Notes under the pieces: generated by a model
What the model was told of the DNA's origin: nothing
Databases searched by the model: none
What the model saw: only the letters and a program-made list of their open reading frames with translations
Source: Nostoc sp. UHCC 0302
GTDB taxonomy: Bacteria > Cyanobacteriota > Cyanobacteriia > Cyanobacteriales > Nostocaceae
Assembly: GCF_038096175.1 (NCBI RefSeq)
Contig: NZ_CP151102.1
Location: forward strand, 124,001 to 188,000
Direction of reading: 5' to 3'
Length of the DNA stretch: 64,000 nucleotides
Program-made: the position numbers and the translations under genes
Shown here: piece after piece, positions 9,753 through 18,014 of the stretch
Position numbering within the stretch: the stretch's first letter is position 1
Layout: each line of letters starts with the position of its first letter

Positions 9753-10904
9753 CTATGCAGTCTTCTTTTGTTTTAGTAAAGCTTGAGGCACATTTATAGC
9801 TGCTTCTAATCCTTGTACATCTTCCCATCTTGTAAACTCATTCCAAATAATTTCAGTGAGGTAAGCGCCTCGGAAGTCAGCGTCTCTGAGGTCAGCGCTA
9901 TTAAGGTTAGCACCAGAGAGGTTAGCGCCTCGGAAGTTAGCGCCATTAAGGCTAGCGTTACACAGGTAAGCGCCTTGGAGGTCAGCGCCATTAAGGCTAG
10001 CGTTACACAGGTAAGCGCCTTGGAGGTCAGCGCCTCTAAGGTCAGCACCTTGGAGTTCAGCACCTTGGAGTTCAGCAGCTTTGAAGTCAGCGCCTCTGAG
10101 GTCAGTAGCTTTGAAGTCAACGCCGTCGAGGTTAGCGCCTCTGAGGTTAGCGCCAGAGAGGTTAGCGCCTCTGAGGTTAGCGCCAGAGAGGTTACTATCG
10201 TTTAGTACTGATTCTTTAAGGTTAATCTTTTCAAGCTTTGCTTCTATAAAAATAAATTTCAAAAGTTCAGTATCACGTAAAAAATATAAAATCCTTGCTT
10301 GACGCTCTTGATCACTGCTCAACCTCCGTAATATTGACGAACTCCTGACGCGAGCAACATTAATTGCTGTATCTAATTCTGAATCTTGTTCTATCTTTTC
10401 TCTTGTTTTTTTTACATCACTAAAATCTAAAGTTTTAATTTTTTGTGATAATTGCTTGTCAAGCAATATATCTGACATTCGGTCAATATAAGCTTCTATA
10501 CCTTCTTCACGCGAATTAATCTCTGCTATTTCTCTTTCAAGGTTACTTTGCTGCTCAGTGCGTTTTTGCTCTCTACGCTGAAATTGATATCCTAAAATAG
10601 CTACTAAAATTGGAATAGCTAATGTACCAGCTAAGCTCAACCAATCCCAAAGAGTCTTACCTGATTGGAACTGCTCAGTTTCTTTCCTAACCTTAATAAT
10701 CTTCCCATCTTTAGGGTTTATTACTTCTTCTATGCTTACTGATTTATTTGAATCTGTCCCAAATCCTGTGCCATACAAATACGTCCCCGAGACAACAGGA
10801 ATAAGAGTAGCCACAATAGATATAGTAATTAGCACACGCCCCCAGATTTTAGAGTTTGCGATCGCAAACTGCTTACTAACTTCTGCTTGCGTAATCTTTG
10901 CCAT
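9753..10904 (-). CDS. Membrane-anchored pentapeptide-repeat protein
   Basis: The 383-residue protein has two predicted membrane helices (~20-42 and ~87-106), a charged coiled-coil stretch (QRREQKRTEQQSNLEREIAE, ~107-190), and a pentapeptide-repeat domain (~225-350) of A(D/N)LxG units such as ANLRG, ANLSG and ADLQG. Pentapeptide repeats form a right-handed quadrilateral beta-helix; in this membrane-anchored form they are usually of unknown role in cyanobacteria. The coding DNA of the repeats is itself repetitive (GGTCAGCGCC-type units), and one ~51-bp block (AYLCNASLNGADLQG) is duplicated. A divergent small peptide gene starts 44 bp away, so the two probably share a promoter region. Confidence 0.85.
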   Translation of the reverse strand: MAKITQAEVSKQFAIANSKIWGRVLITISIVATLIPVVSGTYLYGTGFGTDSNKSVSIEEVINPKDGKIIKVRKETEQFQSGKTLWDWLSLAGTLAIPILVAILGYQFQRREQKRTEQQSNLEREIAEINSREEGIEAYIDRMSDILLDKQLSQKIKTLDFSDVKKTREKIEQDSELDTAINVARVRSSSILRRLSSDQERQARILYFLRDTELLKFIFIEAKLEKINLKESVLNDSNLSGANLRGANLSGANLRGANLDGVDFKATDLRGADFKAAELQGAELQGADLRGADLQGAYLCNASLNGADLQGAYLCNASLNGANFRGANLSGANLNSADLRDADFRGAYLTEIIWNEFTRWEDVQGLEAAINVPQALLKQKKTA

Positions 10905-10948
10905 TGCTTAAATGCCTGTGTTAGGAGTTTTACTGCTGATGAGGGTTT

Positions 10949-11122
10949 ATGCTTGCTACACCTAAAATATCTGCTTTTACGGACTCTCCGCGCAATATTC
11001 CGGCTCCTGCGGGTAAACAACGCACTGCACAAGAATCTCAATTGCTGACAATGGGTGCAGGCTCTCTTGAGACCACCTGTGTAATAAAAAACTGCCCAGG
11101 AGTAGAACCGGAGCAGTTTTAA
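10949..11122 (+). CDS. Small Cys-containing peptide (57 aa), precursor-like
   Basis: The frame starts at ATG 10949 behind a GAGGG Shine-Dalgarno-like element and encodes MLATPKISAFTDSP and so on, ending in GAGSLETTCVIKNCPG and VEPEQF. The C-terminal part holds both cysteines. A relative of the last nine residues (NCPGAEPEQ) is found at 26683-26709; three of the four base differences between the two are synonymous third positions, which supports coding. The end of the frame (AAAACTGC to GCAGTTTT) also forms a hairpin. Architecture resembles a leader-plus-core peptide, but no modifying enzyme is adjacent. Function unknown; a structural-repeat explanation is not excluded. Confidence 0.4.
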   Translation: MLATPKISAFTDSPRNIPAPAGKQRTAQESQLLTMGAGSLETTCVIKNCPGVEPEQF

Positions 11123-11247
11123 GCAGTGGAATTTATATAAGGGACTTTTAGGCTGTCGTCCCTGACTTTACATATAGTAGATTCGGTATGTAATCAGATA
11201 CAGCTAGAATTTTGGACTTTCCGGAAAGACACAAAACAAGGCAGTTA

Positions 11248-11379
11248 TTATTCCAATTTGATATCAGGTGCTTTTACTTGACGGGTTGCCCCTCCTTGTC
11301 GATTATCAGGAGAGCCTACTTTGGGTGGCTTAAAATTACCTTGATTTTTTAACAATTGTTCTTGTTGAGCTTTTACCAC
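11248..11379 (-). CDS. Small protein (43 aa) resembling part of DUF928 proteins
   Basis: A GTG start at 11379 follows GAGAAGGAAA (good ribosome-binding site) and opens a 43-codon frame with FKPPKVGSPDNRQGGATR and a TAA stop. The P..G.P..R.GGATR motif is like the N-terminal motif of DUF928 proteins, which accompany CHAT proteins in cyanobacteria, but the rest of that family is absent. It may be a relic or a genuine short peptide. IS4 copy 1 sits 57 bp upstream on the same strand and may have removed or replaced its promoter. Confidence 0.4.
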   Translation of the reverse strand: MVKAQQEQLLKNQGNFKPPKVGSPDNRQGGATRQVKAPDIKLE

Positions 11380-11427
11380 TTTCCTTCTCCCTGGTATTTA
11401 CTTAGGTCTAAAATTAAGCTTATTTAA

Positions 11428-12715
11428 GGCTACAACCTTGAGGGGGGACAAAAAGGGCTAGAATGCAGATAAAATAAGCCTCATAGCCCTTTCTCCTTGT
11501 TGATAATACTTACGCTTATTAGGAGCTAGTGTCATTAACTCAGCCACCAATTCATAAGAATTTTCCATGAAATCGACCCAGTTAGACCCATATAATCCAA
11601 TATAAAAACTGCTATGACGGCGAACTGTCCGCCCAGATTCTTTAATTCTGCCTACATATTTTTGAACACCCATGCGTTTAATTTTTTGACCAGATATAGT
11701 TGCAGCCGTGTATGCAAGTGAGATTAATAATATTAGGGAAATTAGCCTTTGACCTGATACATTAGTATCTTCTAAATTATAACCACCGCTTTTAAAATCT
11801 CTAAACATTTCCTCAATATCAAAACGTTGTTTATAAGCCTTAATAGCCGAATCTAAATCATCTAAATTAGTCAGAATAAACCAGCCCTCTTCCGGCGCAA
11901 CTCCAAAACGTTTCCGTTTCCATTTAGTAGCGAGATTAAAGCTAACAAACCCTTGAGATTTCGTATATTTAATACCTTGGTAAAAGAAGGAAAGACCAGG
12001 TGCTAAACCCAAATCTCTTAATTGCAGCCAAATTTCTGGTTCTATTTCTATAAATGCGTCCTTTTTTAAGCGTAAGCAGAAATATACTTTCTGCTCTGTG
12101 AGCCAGTTAGCCAACTTTATTGAACAAAATTCTCGGTCTCCTAACACTACAATTTTATAATCCTTGAAAATCGGTAATGCTTTTTTAAATACTGCTTCTT
12201 GTTCATCAAAATTACTTGAGCCTAACTTGTCTAATAGCTCAAAATATATTGGGATAGACCTTTTGTCCCAAACCACGCTAATCATTAATAGATTAATGCA
12301 TCCCCAATTAGTCCGATCTATAACTACATAAATAACTTCATTTAAAGGAAAATTTATTTCTAGCCAGCTTTTGATAATTGGAAACCAAATTTCTTCAACA
12401 TTGATGTAATTTAAAGATAAAAATCGCTGAAGTTTTTTCCTTCTACTTTCAAATAGTATTGGTATTGGTAAAGCAGTCGCTAGCGCCTCAAGGCTAACAG
12501 TTTTAATAGATTGTAATAAACAGATAAGGAGTTTTAGTAATAAGTATTCAGTACGTCCAAGCTCTCGCTTGAGGTGTGTCTCGTAGAATTCTGGTAATAT
12601 TATCATTAAATAGAGCTTATTGCGAATGAATGCTCTTTTTGTTTTACCACAAATTGCTACACTCGTTGCCCTATATCTATTTCAGGGTATTTCGTATCCC
12701 CTCAAGGGCTACAAC
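11428..12715 (-). mobile_element. IS4-family insertion sequence, copy 1
   Basis: The element spans 11437-12706 (1270 bp) with terminal inverted repeats beginning CTTGAGGGG and is flanked by the 9-bp target duplication GGCTACAAC (11428-11436 and 12707-12715). It contains one transposase gene. A second copy lies at 39456-40725 with the same length and an identical protein but a different 9-bp duplication, so both are recent, complete insertions. Confidence 0.95.
11458..12606 (-). CDS. IS4-family transposase
   Basis: This 382-residue DDE transposase carries the first Asp in VIDRTNWG (~96), the second in VLGDREF (~156), and the IS4 signature Y-2-R-3-E-6-K in YKQRFDIEEMFRDFK (~258-272). It catalyses cut-and-paste transposition of its 1270-bp element. 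It appears intact: no internal stops, length usual for the family, and located inside inverted repeats with a target duplication. The protein is identical to that of the copy at 39477-40625. Confidence 0.95.
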   Translation of the reverse strand: MIILPEFYETHLKRELGRTEYLLLKLLICLLQSIKTVSLEALATALPIPILFESRRKKLQRFLSLNYINVEEIWFPIIKSWLEINFPLNEVIYVVIDRTNWGCINLLMISVVWDKRSIPIYFELLDKLGSSNFDEQEAVFKKALPIFKDYKIVVLGDREFCSIKLANWLTEQKVYFCLRLKKDAFIEIEPEIWLQLRDLGLAPGLSFFYQGIKYTKSQGFVSFNLATKWKRKRFGVAPEEGWFILTNLDDLDSAIKAYKQRFDIEEMFRDFKSGGYNLEDTNVSGQRLISLILLISLAYTAATISGQKIKRMGVQKYVGRIKESGRTVRRHSSFYIGLYGSNWVDFMENSYELVAELMTLAPNKRKYYQQGERAMRLILSAF

Positions 12716-13113
12716 ACAAAGGTAATGTCTTATATAGAGTTATCTAGAGTTATCTAGGTTGTTGAAAAGTTTTACGCAAAAAAACCAAAAACTTTGAAAG
12801 TGCCATCACACAAGGAAAAGGAGCAACTGCTGTAGAATTACACTGCTTTGTTGCCCCACGTAAGCCGCGATATTTTTCAGCAGCAATGTTCAAGCTATAT
12901 CGGTCGAGATCCATTGCAACTGTGTTTTGAGGGAGCAGCGTACACAGCATAAATGATTAAACGCATATAAAATCGAGAGCATGAAGACACTGCTGACCCG
13001 TCGCTCCCTTATGCATGGAATACGTTGTCTTCCGGTTTAAATCACTCTGCTAGCTTTGATATGATGAGTTAGCTAGACCGAACGCTTTCCCTATGTTCAC
13101 CTGAAGTACCTAC
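12716..13113. other. Intergenic, no convincing gene
   Basis: A 66-codon frame on the minus strand (12750-12950) lacks a ribosome-binding site and any recognisable motif, and probably is a gene fragment or chance frame. The sequence just upstream of 13114 carries no obvious regulatory signal. Confidence 0.4.
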
Positions 13114-13473
13114 ATGAGCGACGCTGGACAGTCAACTAATCGCCTTGACCGAATTGAGCGAATTTTGGAGCAAGTTGCTGCTAATCAAGGAGTGCTGCAA
13201 CAGACTGTTCAGCAAAACAGCACTGCCATAGCCGAGTTACGGGAAGTGACCCAGCAAAACAGCACTGCCATAGCCGAGTTACGGGAAGTAACCCAACAGA
13301 ACAGCGAGGCGATCGCTCAAAACAATCTAGCCATCGGGGAATTACGTCAACAGTTAGGAGATAGCGTGGCTGACCTCATACATACAATCGATTACGCAAT
13401 TGAACACATGGAGCAGATGATTTCCAAAGCTTTTAGGCAAGGTGGCAACGGCTCAAATCCTCCTGGTGAGTGA
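13114..13473 (+). CDS. Small coiled-coil protein with repeated heptads
   Basis: The 119-residue hydrophilic protein is almost entirely predicted coiled coil. Residues 33-60 consist of two nearly identical 14-residue units (QQNSTAIAELREVT), encoded by a 42-bp direct repeat at 13210-13293, followed by the related QQNSEAIAQNNLAIGELRQ. There is no signal peptide, membrane helix or catalytic motif. Such short coiled-coil proteins are common in filamentous cyanobacteria and have no assigned role. The repeat suggests slippage-driven length change. Confidence 0.7.
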   Translation: MSDAGQSTNRLDRIERILEQVAANQGVLQQTVQQNSTAIAELREVTQQNSTAIAELREVTQQNSEAIAQNNLAIGELRQQLGDSVADLIHTIDYAIEHMEQMISKAFRQGGNGSNPPGE

Positions 13474-13512
13474 GTACTGTATTAAAATAATGGTCAGAGC
13501 TAATGCGAAGCT

Positions 13513-13668
13513 ATGCAGTATTATATCTGTGACCAGGAAGCGACAAAGGAGTGGCTACGTCTCGACTCAATCGACTACATCGTTGAGTGCTTAGAGGCGT
13601 GCGAAAGCTTCGAGATGCTGGCGGATTTACGAGAGATATTCCTCAGAAAGACGCGCTCATGTTGCTAG
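13513..13668 (+). CDS. Small hypothetical protein (51 aa)
   Basis: An open frame from ATG 13513 to TAG 13666 encodes an acidic, helical 51-residue peptide (MQYYICDQEATKEWLRLDS to LREIFLRKTRSCC) with five cysteines. No ribosome-binding site is obvious. It follows the coiled-coil gene on the same strand by 39 bp and could be co-transcribed. I do not recognise the family. After it, 13669-13996 holds a dispersed repeat but no further supported gene. Confidence 0.4.
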   Translation: MQYYICDQEATKEWLRLDSIDYIVECLEACESFEMLADLREIFLRKTRSCC

Positions 13669-13678
13669 TGTCAAAGTG

Positions 13679-13741
13679 AGTGCTAGCCAGAGAGAAAGAA
13701 TTATTATGAGGGTTGCAGCAGTTGAACCAATCGCAAGCTGC
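13679..13741 (+). repeat. Dispersed repeat shared with 21287-21349
   Basis: The segment starting AGTGCTAGCCAGAGAG is ~85% identical to 21287-21349. At the second site the repeat directly follows the 3' end of a MITE fragment, whereas here no MITE is present, so this locus looks like the unoccupied version of that site. Confidence 0.6.
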
Positions 13742-13996
13742 ATAAATCAACACTATCAGCTACATTTTGGGAATAATAAGTTAATAAGAAGGCGTTACTA
13801 ATGCAATATAATAACTTAACTACTTGCAAGTTAATACCTCATTAGTAATGACAAACTCTATTGCATAGTTTATCAAGAGTGGATTTTATAATATTGCTTC
13901 AAATTCTCAAGATGCGAAATCTTCCATAATCAATAATATACGCTAAATATAGTGATTGAAAACAGAGTCACTTAACAGTTATAAATAAAGAGTTTA

Positions 13997-14692
13997 TTAA
14001 GACTGTTGACTCAGTTTTTGTATCTGTTCTTCCAAAGAAAGAATATGCCTATCCGTTGGTGGTAATTCGCGTAAAATCTCAAGTGCTGTTTGGTAACACT
14101 CAAGTGCTTGTGAGTTTCGAGATAATTGTTGAAAACAGTTACCCCATCTTTGCAACACGCAAGCCTTTTCGAATTCATTAGCTTTGAGAGGTTTAATTTC
14201 AAGCGAGGTATTATAGCAAGTGATCGCCTGTTGATAGTAAGGAACTGCTTGGGTGTATTGTGACAAGCCGCAATGCAAATCAGCCACAGATGCTAATGCA
14301 CCAGCTTTGAGCCCGTGATTGCAAAAGTCAACGGGAGCAAGTTGAATGGCAGTCTCATAAGTAGTAAGTGCTTGTTGATAAGTGGCGAATGCTTCTCTAT
14401 ACTGCTTGTTGGTTAAGTATAGTTCGGCTAATCTTTCAATAATCGTTCCGTGATAACTGATATCAATCGCATCACTGTGGTATGTAGAAAAGACACTATC
14501 ATATGTGGCGATCGCTTGCTTTAAAGTCTCAATAGCCTCTGTATACTGCTGCTGAGATAACTGTAGCTCGGACAGCTTTTCGAGAGCAAAACCCTTGCGC
14601 TTAAGAGTTTTGAGGTCATTAGGAGCAAACTTGAGTGCAGCATCATAGATGGCGATCGCTTGAATATAAGTTTCTATAGTCTGTTGCTGCAT
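13997..14692 (-). CDS. Tetratricopeptide-repeat protein
   Basis: The 231-residue protein consists of about five TPR units with recognisable A..Y..AI/L..P signatures (AIAIYDAALKFAPND, AIETLKQAIATYDSV, AFATYQQALTTYETA, AVPYYQQAITCYNTS, ALECYQTALEIL). It has no signal peptide or membrane helix and is therefore probably a cytosolic scaffold. Neighbours give no strong partner. The start at 14692 (MQQQTIETY) is immediately followed by the repeat region, so a short domain may have been lost upstream. Confidence 0.75.
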   Translation of the reverse strand: MQQQTIETYIQAIAIYDAALKFAPNDLKTLKRKGFALEKLSELQLSQQQYTEAIETLKQAIATYDSVFSTYHSDAIDISYHGTIIERLAELYLTNKQYREAFATYQQALTTYETAIQLAPVDFCNHGLKAGALASVADLHCGLSQYTQAVPYYQQAITCYNTSLEIKPLKANEFEKACVLQRWGNCFQQLSRNSQALECYQTALEILRELPPTDRHILSLEEQIQKLSQQS

Positions 14693-14903
14693 AAACTAAC
14701 CAAAAACACCAGATTATAGCCAATCCCTTCTAATATTAGATGGGTTAGCTCAAAGTCGCTTGAATTTTTGGCTCTATCGGGTTTGATATGCTAATGTAAC
14801 ATACGATACAAAATATTGAGCTGCTTTGCTTAATCTGTTGGAATATAGCTGTTGATTCAGCATAGTTTAGACGATAGAACCGATTTTTTGTGGAGAAATA
14901 TCA

Positions 14904-15083
14904 ATGACTATTTCAATGTACCAAGCGTCAATACCCGTGTCTATTCGTGCACTGAATAACCTTGCAAATATTCTTAAAAAAGGTGCTGTTTATGCAGAAA
15001 CTAAAAAAATAGATCCTTCTGTATTGATTAATAGTCGTCTATCCCCCGATAGCTTGTTTAACACAAATCTTGGCGCTGTATAA
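14904..15083 (+). pseudogene. Truncated DUF1993-family gene
   Basis: ATG 14904 follows GTGGAGAAATATCA and encodes MTISMYQASIPVSIRALNN and KKIDPSVLINSRLSPD, the typical N-terminus of DUF1993 proteins, which are normally about 165-170 residues. Here the frame stops after 59 codons (LFNTNLGAV), just before a perfect terminator hairpin, so about two thirds of the protein is missing. The remainder is not found nearby. It is a 3'-deleted gene, possibly still transcribed. Confidence 0.65.
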
Positions 15084-15100
15084 AGGTATAAACTACCCTG

Positions 15101-15126
15101 AAAAAACCTCTTGCAAGAGGTTTTTT
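15101..15126 (+). terminator. Rho-independent terminator
   Basis: AAAAAACCTCTT and AAGAGGTTTTTT form a perfect 12-bp stem with a GC loop, ending in six T. It lies 17 bp after the truncated DUF1993 frame and, being symmetric, can act in both directions. Confidence 0.85.
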
Positions 15127-15461
15127 GGCTACTGCCTTCCCTTTACTAATACTGGGATAAAAAACATCGCTTAAGAGAATCTCGCGATTTAATGCCAAAG
15201 GTGGTGATAGGAGGCATCACTAGTACTGTCTCAGTCATAGGTTCGCTGCCTATGATTACAGGGTTGTAAGCTAATGAGCATTGAAGTTGCATAAAACCAG
15301 GGCTGAAGCCCTTACTACAAGCGAATCAATCTGGAAAAATGAATGGCGATTAGCTTACTTACCTTTTATAACAGTATGGTTGCACAATCCTTGGGTACGG
15401 TTGATACTCACTACCCCTGTACAGTTCTGGTCTGGTTACTCCTCCTACATAACCTCAACAA
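15127..15461. other. Intergenic, no supported gene
   Basis: It contains a REP-like GGGCTGAAGCCC palindrome near 15301-15312. A 63-codon frame at 15281-15472 has no ribosome-binding site or recognisable motif and overlaps the convergent receiver gene. Confidence 0.4.
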
Positions 15462-15938
15462 CTAGTGCTTAAACTGGGAGTAGACGGTCGTCAATTTCTC
15501 TTTCCTGCTTTTTAAAAGTTTTGCTACTTCTGCAATTAACTGCTCTGGAGCCAAAGGCTTTTCCATATAAGCCTGAAATCCAGCCGCCAGAGCTTTTGAG
15601 CGTACCTGAAATTCAACATCACCAGTTACAGCAATCGCTGGAATGTCTCTTTTTTGTGGTAGCGGCAGCGAACGGATCTCCTGTATTAACCAATACCCGT
15701 CCTTAAACGGCATATTAATATCTGAGATTAAAATATCGACCGGGGATTGTTTAACGGCTTCTAATCCATCTTTTGCATTGGATGCTGTCACTACCTGTAT
15801 TCCATAGCTTTCAAGAATAAAGCTCATCAAAACCAGGTTATCCTCTAGATCATCGATGACAAGAATTGTTAGTTCCTTGAAAATATCTATATCTGTTCTA
15901 TCATTTTCCTGATTCGGAGCAACAAAATTTTCTGACAT
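15462..15938 (-). CDS. Single-domain response regulator
   Basis: A CheY-like receiver domain (~23-145) shows the acidic pair DD (29-30), phosphoacceptor Asp73 in DILISDINMPFKDG, the switch Thr in AIAVTGD and the conserved Lys in YMEKPL. There is no output domain, so it acts by phosphorylation-dependent protein contacts, probably downstream of an unlinked histidine kinase. I chose ATG 15938 (MSENFVAPNQ), because the longer frame from 15968 adds only ten residues that lack conservation features. No kinase gene is adjacent. Confidence 0.85.
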   Translation of the reverse strand: MSENFVAPNQENDRTDIDIFKELTILVIDDLEDNLVLMSFILESYGIQVVTASNAKDGLEAVKQSPVDILISDINMPFKDGYWLIQEIRSLPLPQKRDIPAIAVTGDVEFQVRSKALAAGFQAYMEKPLAPEQLIAEVAKLLKSRKEKLTTVYSQFKH

Positions 15939-15968
15939 GATAGATTTACCCCTTAGCTCTCCAATCAA

Positions 15969-17423
15969 TTACAAATCTTTTTACTTAGAGCTAGCGCTAT
16001 AGTTTGGCATTTTAACGGGGGTATATTCCGAATTTTGAGTATTTTTTCACAAACACTACACCCTGTTTAATAAAAGCGCGGCTCTTCTAATGCCACTAAA
16101 AAATGGGACTTGCTGAATTTGAATATAAAATTCAAAAATCAACTCTTTTCAACTCTTACTTTCTGCGAATCCGCGCCTCTGCGTGAGATACAGCAGAATT
16201 CAGGAGACAGAAGTCAGAATTCAGAATAAAATAGGCTTTATACCTGACTTTGAGACCTATATTGTGTACTTCATCAACTTGAAATCTGCTGTAAATTCAT
16301 ATTCTCAATCAGCAACTCCAAAAAATTGAGTATCGTGATATCTGTAGCTACGACATCTAACTACACTATGTGAAATCATATTATTAGAAATGCTTATTCA
16401 TTTTATTATCCCCCTGGTGGGGATTATTTATGCCTTATTTCCCCTTTAAGAGGGATTGTTTTTGTGCAAAATATCCCTCCTCAAAGCTGATTTTTTAGGG
16501 GATTTGAAAAGCCGACGCCCTGCTTTACTTTGTAATAGAGGCTTCCTTTGCTCCAGACGTTGGCAGGGAATTCAATTTCGGGTTAGTGCTTTGGAATTGC
16601 ACTTGAAATTTCACAAGAGTGTGTTAGATTAATAATCCCACCAAAAAAGTTTTTATAGAGATTATTCAGTTGCCCGTGTGCTAAAAAAGGGAATCAGACG
16701 GCAGAGTGCACTGCATTGGTGGTAGTGAAATTATAGTTTTATTAACAGTTAACTGCTCACAATCATTCTGGTATAAGCAGGAGGAGCAAGCAGATAATAT
16801 TTTGCTTGAAAAGTAAGTGTTTGTACTTATGAAGTGTGGTCAGATCAGGTGAAAAATACTTGCGAAAGTTAAACGAATGCTGTGAAGTAGCTCTGAGGAG
16901 TCTTCCCACTCAAGAAAAAATATCTCTTTGAGATGTGCAATCCAGTGTGCTTAAAAAAGGGAATAGAGCAGCAAGATGTATTAACTCGAATAGTGGCGTT
17001 GCTGATTAAGAATAGAGTTGTTGGGAAATCAGCCGAACAATGTCTATAACTCAGCAATGGCAGATATCCCAGTCATTTTGCTCAAAAATACTTACAACCT
17101 AAATGGTGCAGGTGTTTCAGCAATTTCTATTCTAACGTTATTTCCCAACAAATCTAATATGAATTTGCCTTACGCAAAGGTGCAAAAACTCAAAGAATAA
17201 GGTTGAAGAAGTATCATTTGAGGAATTCATATTTCGATACAGCAACGCCCAAATAGTGATTAAAGGCAATTGCACTAGAACATGGTACTTGCAAATATTC
17301 TGATGCAGATGGAATCGGGAAATATTGTTCGTACTTATCAAGTGTGGTATTTGGAGATAAAAGTTAAGCTATTCAAGTTTAACTGTGTTTGGAAAATCAA
17401 GTAGTACACAGGAATTAAACCAA
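15969..17423. other. 1.45-kb region without a supported gene
   Basis: AT-rich DNA with traces of duplicated, decayed material: GTGCTAAAAAAGGGAATCAGA near 16679 resembles GTGCTTAAAAAAGGGAATAGA near 16947, and TTTGTACTTATGAAGTGTGG near 16819 resembles TTCGTACTTATCAAGTGTGG near 17328. Heptamer-type GAATTCAGGAG/AGTCAGAATTC repeats occur at 16196-16225. Short frames here have no recognisable domains. Confidence 0.5.
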
Positions 17424-17960
17424 ATGAATACGGATTTTAGTTTGAACAGCTTCTTTAATTTCATCAAAGAGAACAACAAGGATCTCAACCCAGACCACTA
17501 TCAAATTGCCTTTCGGCAAGAAGGATTAGGTGTTCAGCTTGTACTGAAGTATATTCAAGGTAGCGTCCAGATCCTTATTCAGCAAGGGTTTCAGAAATAC
17601 CGTGCGTTCGCCCTGCTTCACACAACTAGAATTAATGCGAACCGAACAGTTAATTGAAAACTGGTATGAAGTCCAGAGGAATTTGTCTCTTCAAGTGGCT
17701 CATGACTTCATACTGGAACATCTTGAACAAAGAGTGGGCTTGGACTCACATAGGAATGGCACTAAGATAACGGCAAACCTATTATTTCTAAGGCTTTTGG
17801 GTGTGGGGTGTAGGGTGTGGGGTGTAGTGAGCAAGAAGTTCATTAATGTTCTTATCCCATTCTATTTTTCTTACTCTTTCCCTACACCCTACACCCTACC
17901 CCCAACACCCTGCCCTAGCGACGTTTCACCTTTTCTTAGTGCCATTCGACTCACATAGTC
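17424..17960 (+). pseudogene. Gene broken by a frameshift and a MITE insertion
   Basis: ATG 17424 follows an AGGA ribosome-binding site and encodes MNTDFSLNSFFNFIKENN, running to a stop at 17657. The coding-like sequence continues in another frame from about 17602 (QLIENWYEVQRNLSLQVAHD, FILEHLEQRVGLDSH), so a frameshift lies near 17600. The second part is then interrupted at 17753 by a 194-bp MITE. The family is not recognised; the product would have been a soluble protein over 110 residues long. No catalytic motif is visible. Confidence 0.5.
17743..17958. mobile_element. MITE-like element, copy B, with target duplication
   Basis: The element at 17754-17947 (194 bp) has terminal inverted repeats GAATGGCACTAAG/CTTAGTGCCATTC (13 bp, perfect) and is flanked by the 11-bp duplication GACTCACATAG (17743-17753 and 17948-17958). 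Its interior contains GGTGTAGGGTGTGGGGTGTA and the opposing CCCTACACCCTACCCCC, as in copy A. No transposase is encoded. Confidence 0.9.
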
Positions 17961-18014
17961 AGATTCCTGTCAATGCGTAAGTTCTGATTTTATCAGTGAT
18001 CTTAAGGATAACTC

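Noticed and set aside
9806-10302. Several open frames on both strands through the pentapeptide-repeat gene
   Set aside because: They arise from the periodic GGTCAGCGCC coding repeats; the 383-residue frame alone gives the A(D/N)LxG pentapeptide pattern and membrane helices.
11090-11120. Hairpin at the end of the small peptide gene as an ordinary terminator
   Set aside because: No T-tract follows, and the matching copy at 26683 keeps the codons better than the stem (its right arm GCAGCATAA no longer pairs).
17602-17958. 118-residue protein as a complete gene
   Set aside because: Its second half translates the MITE insertion between the target duplications, and its start lies inside the frameshifted upstream gene.
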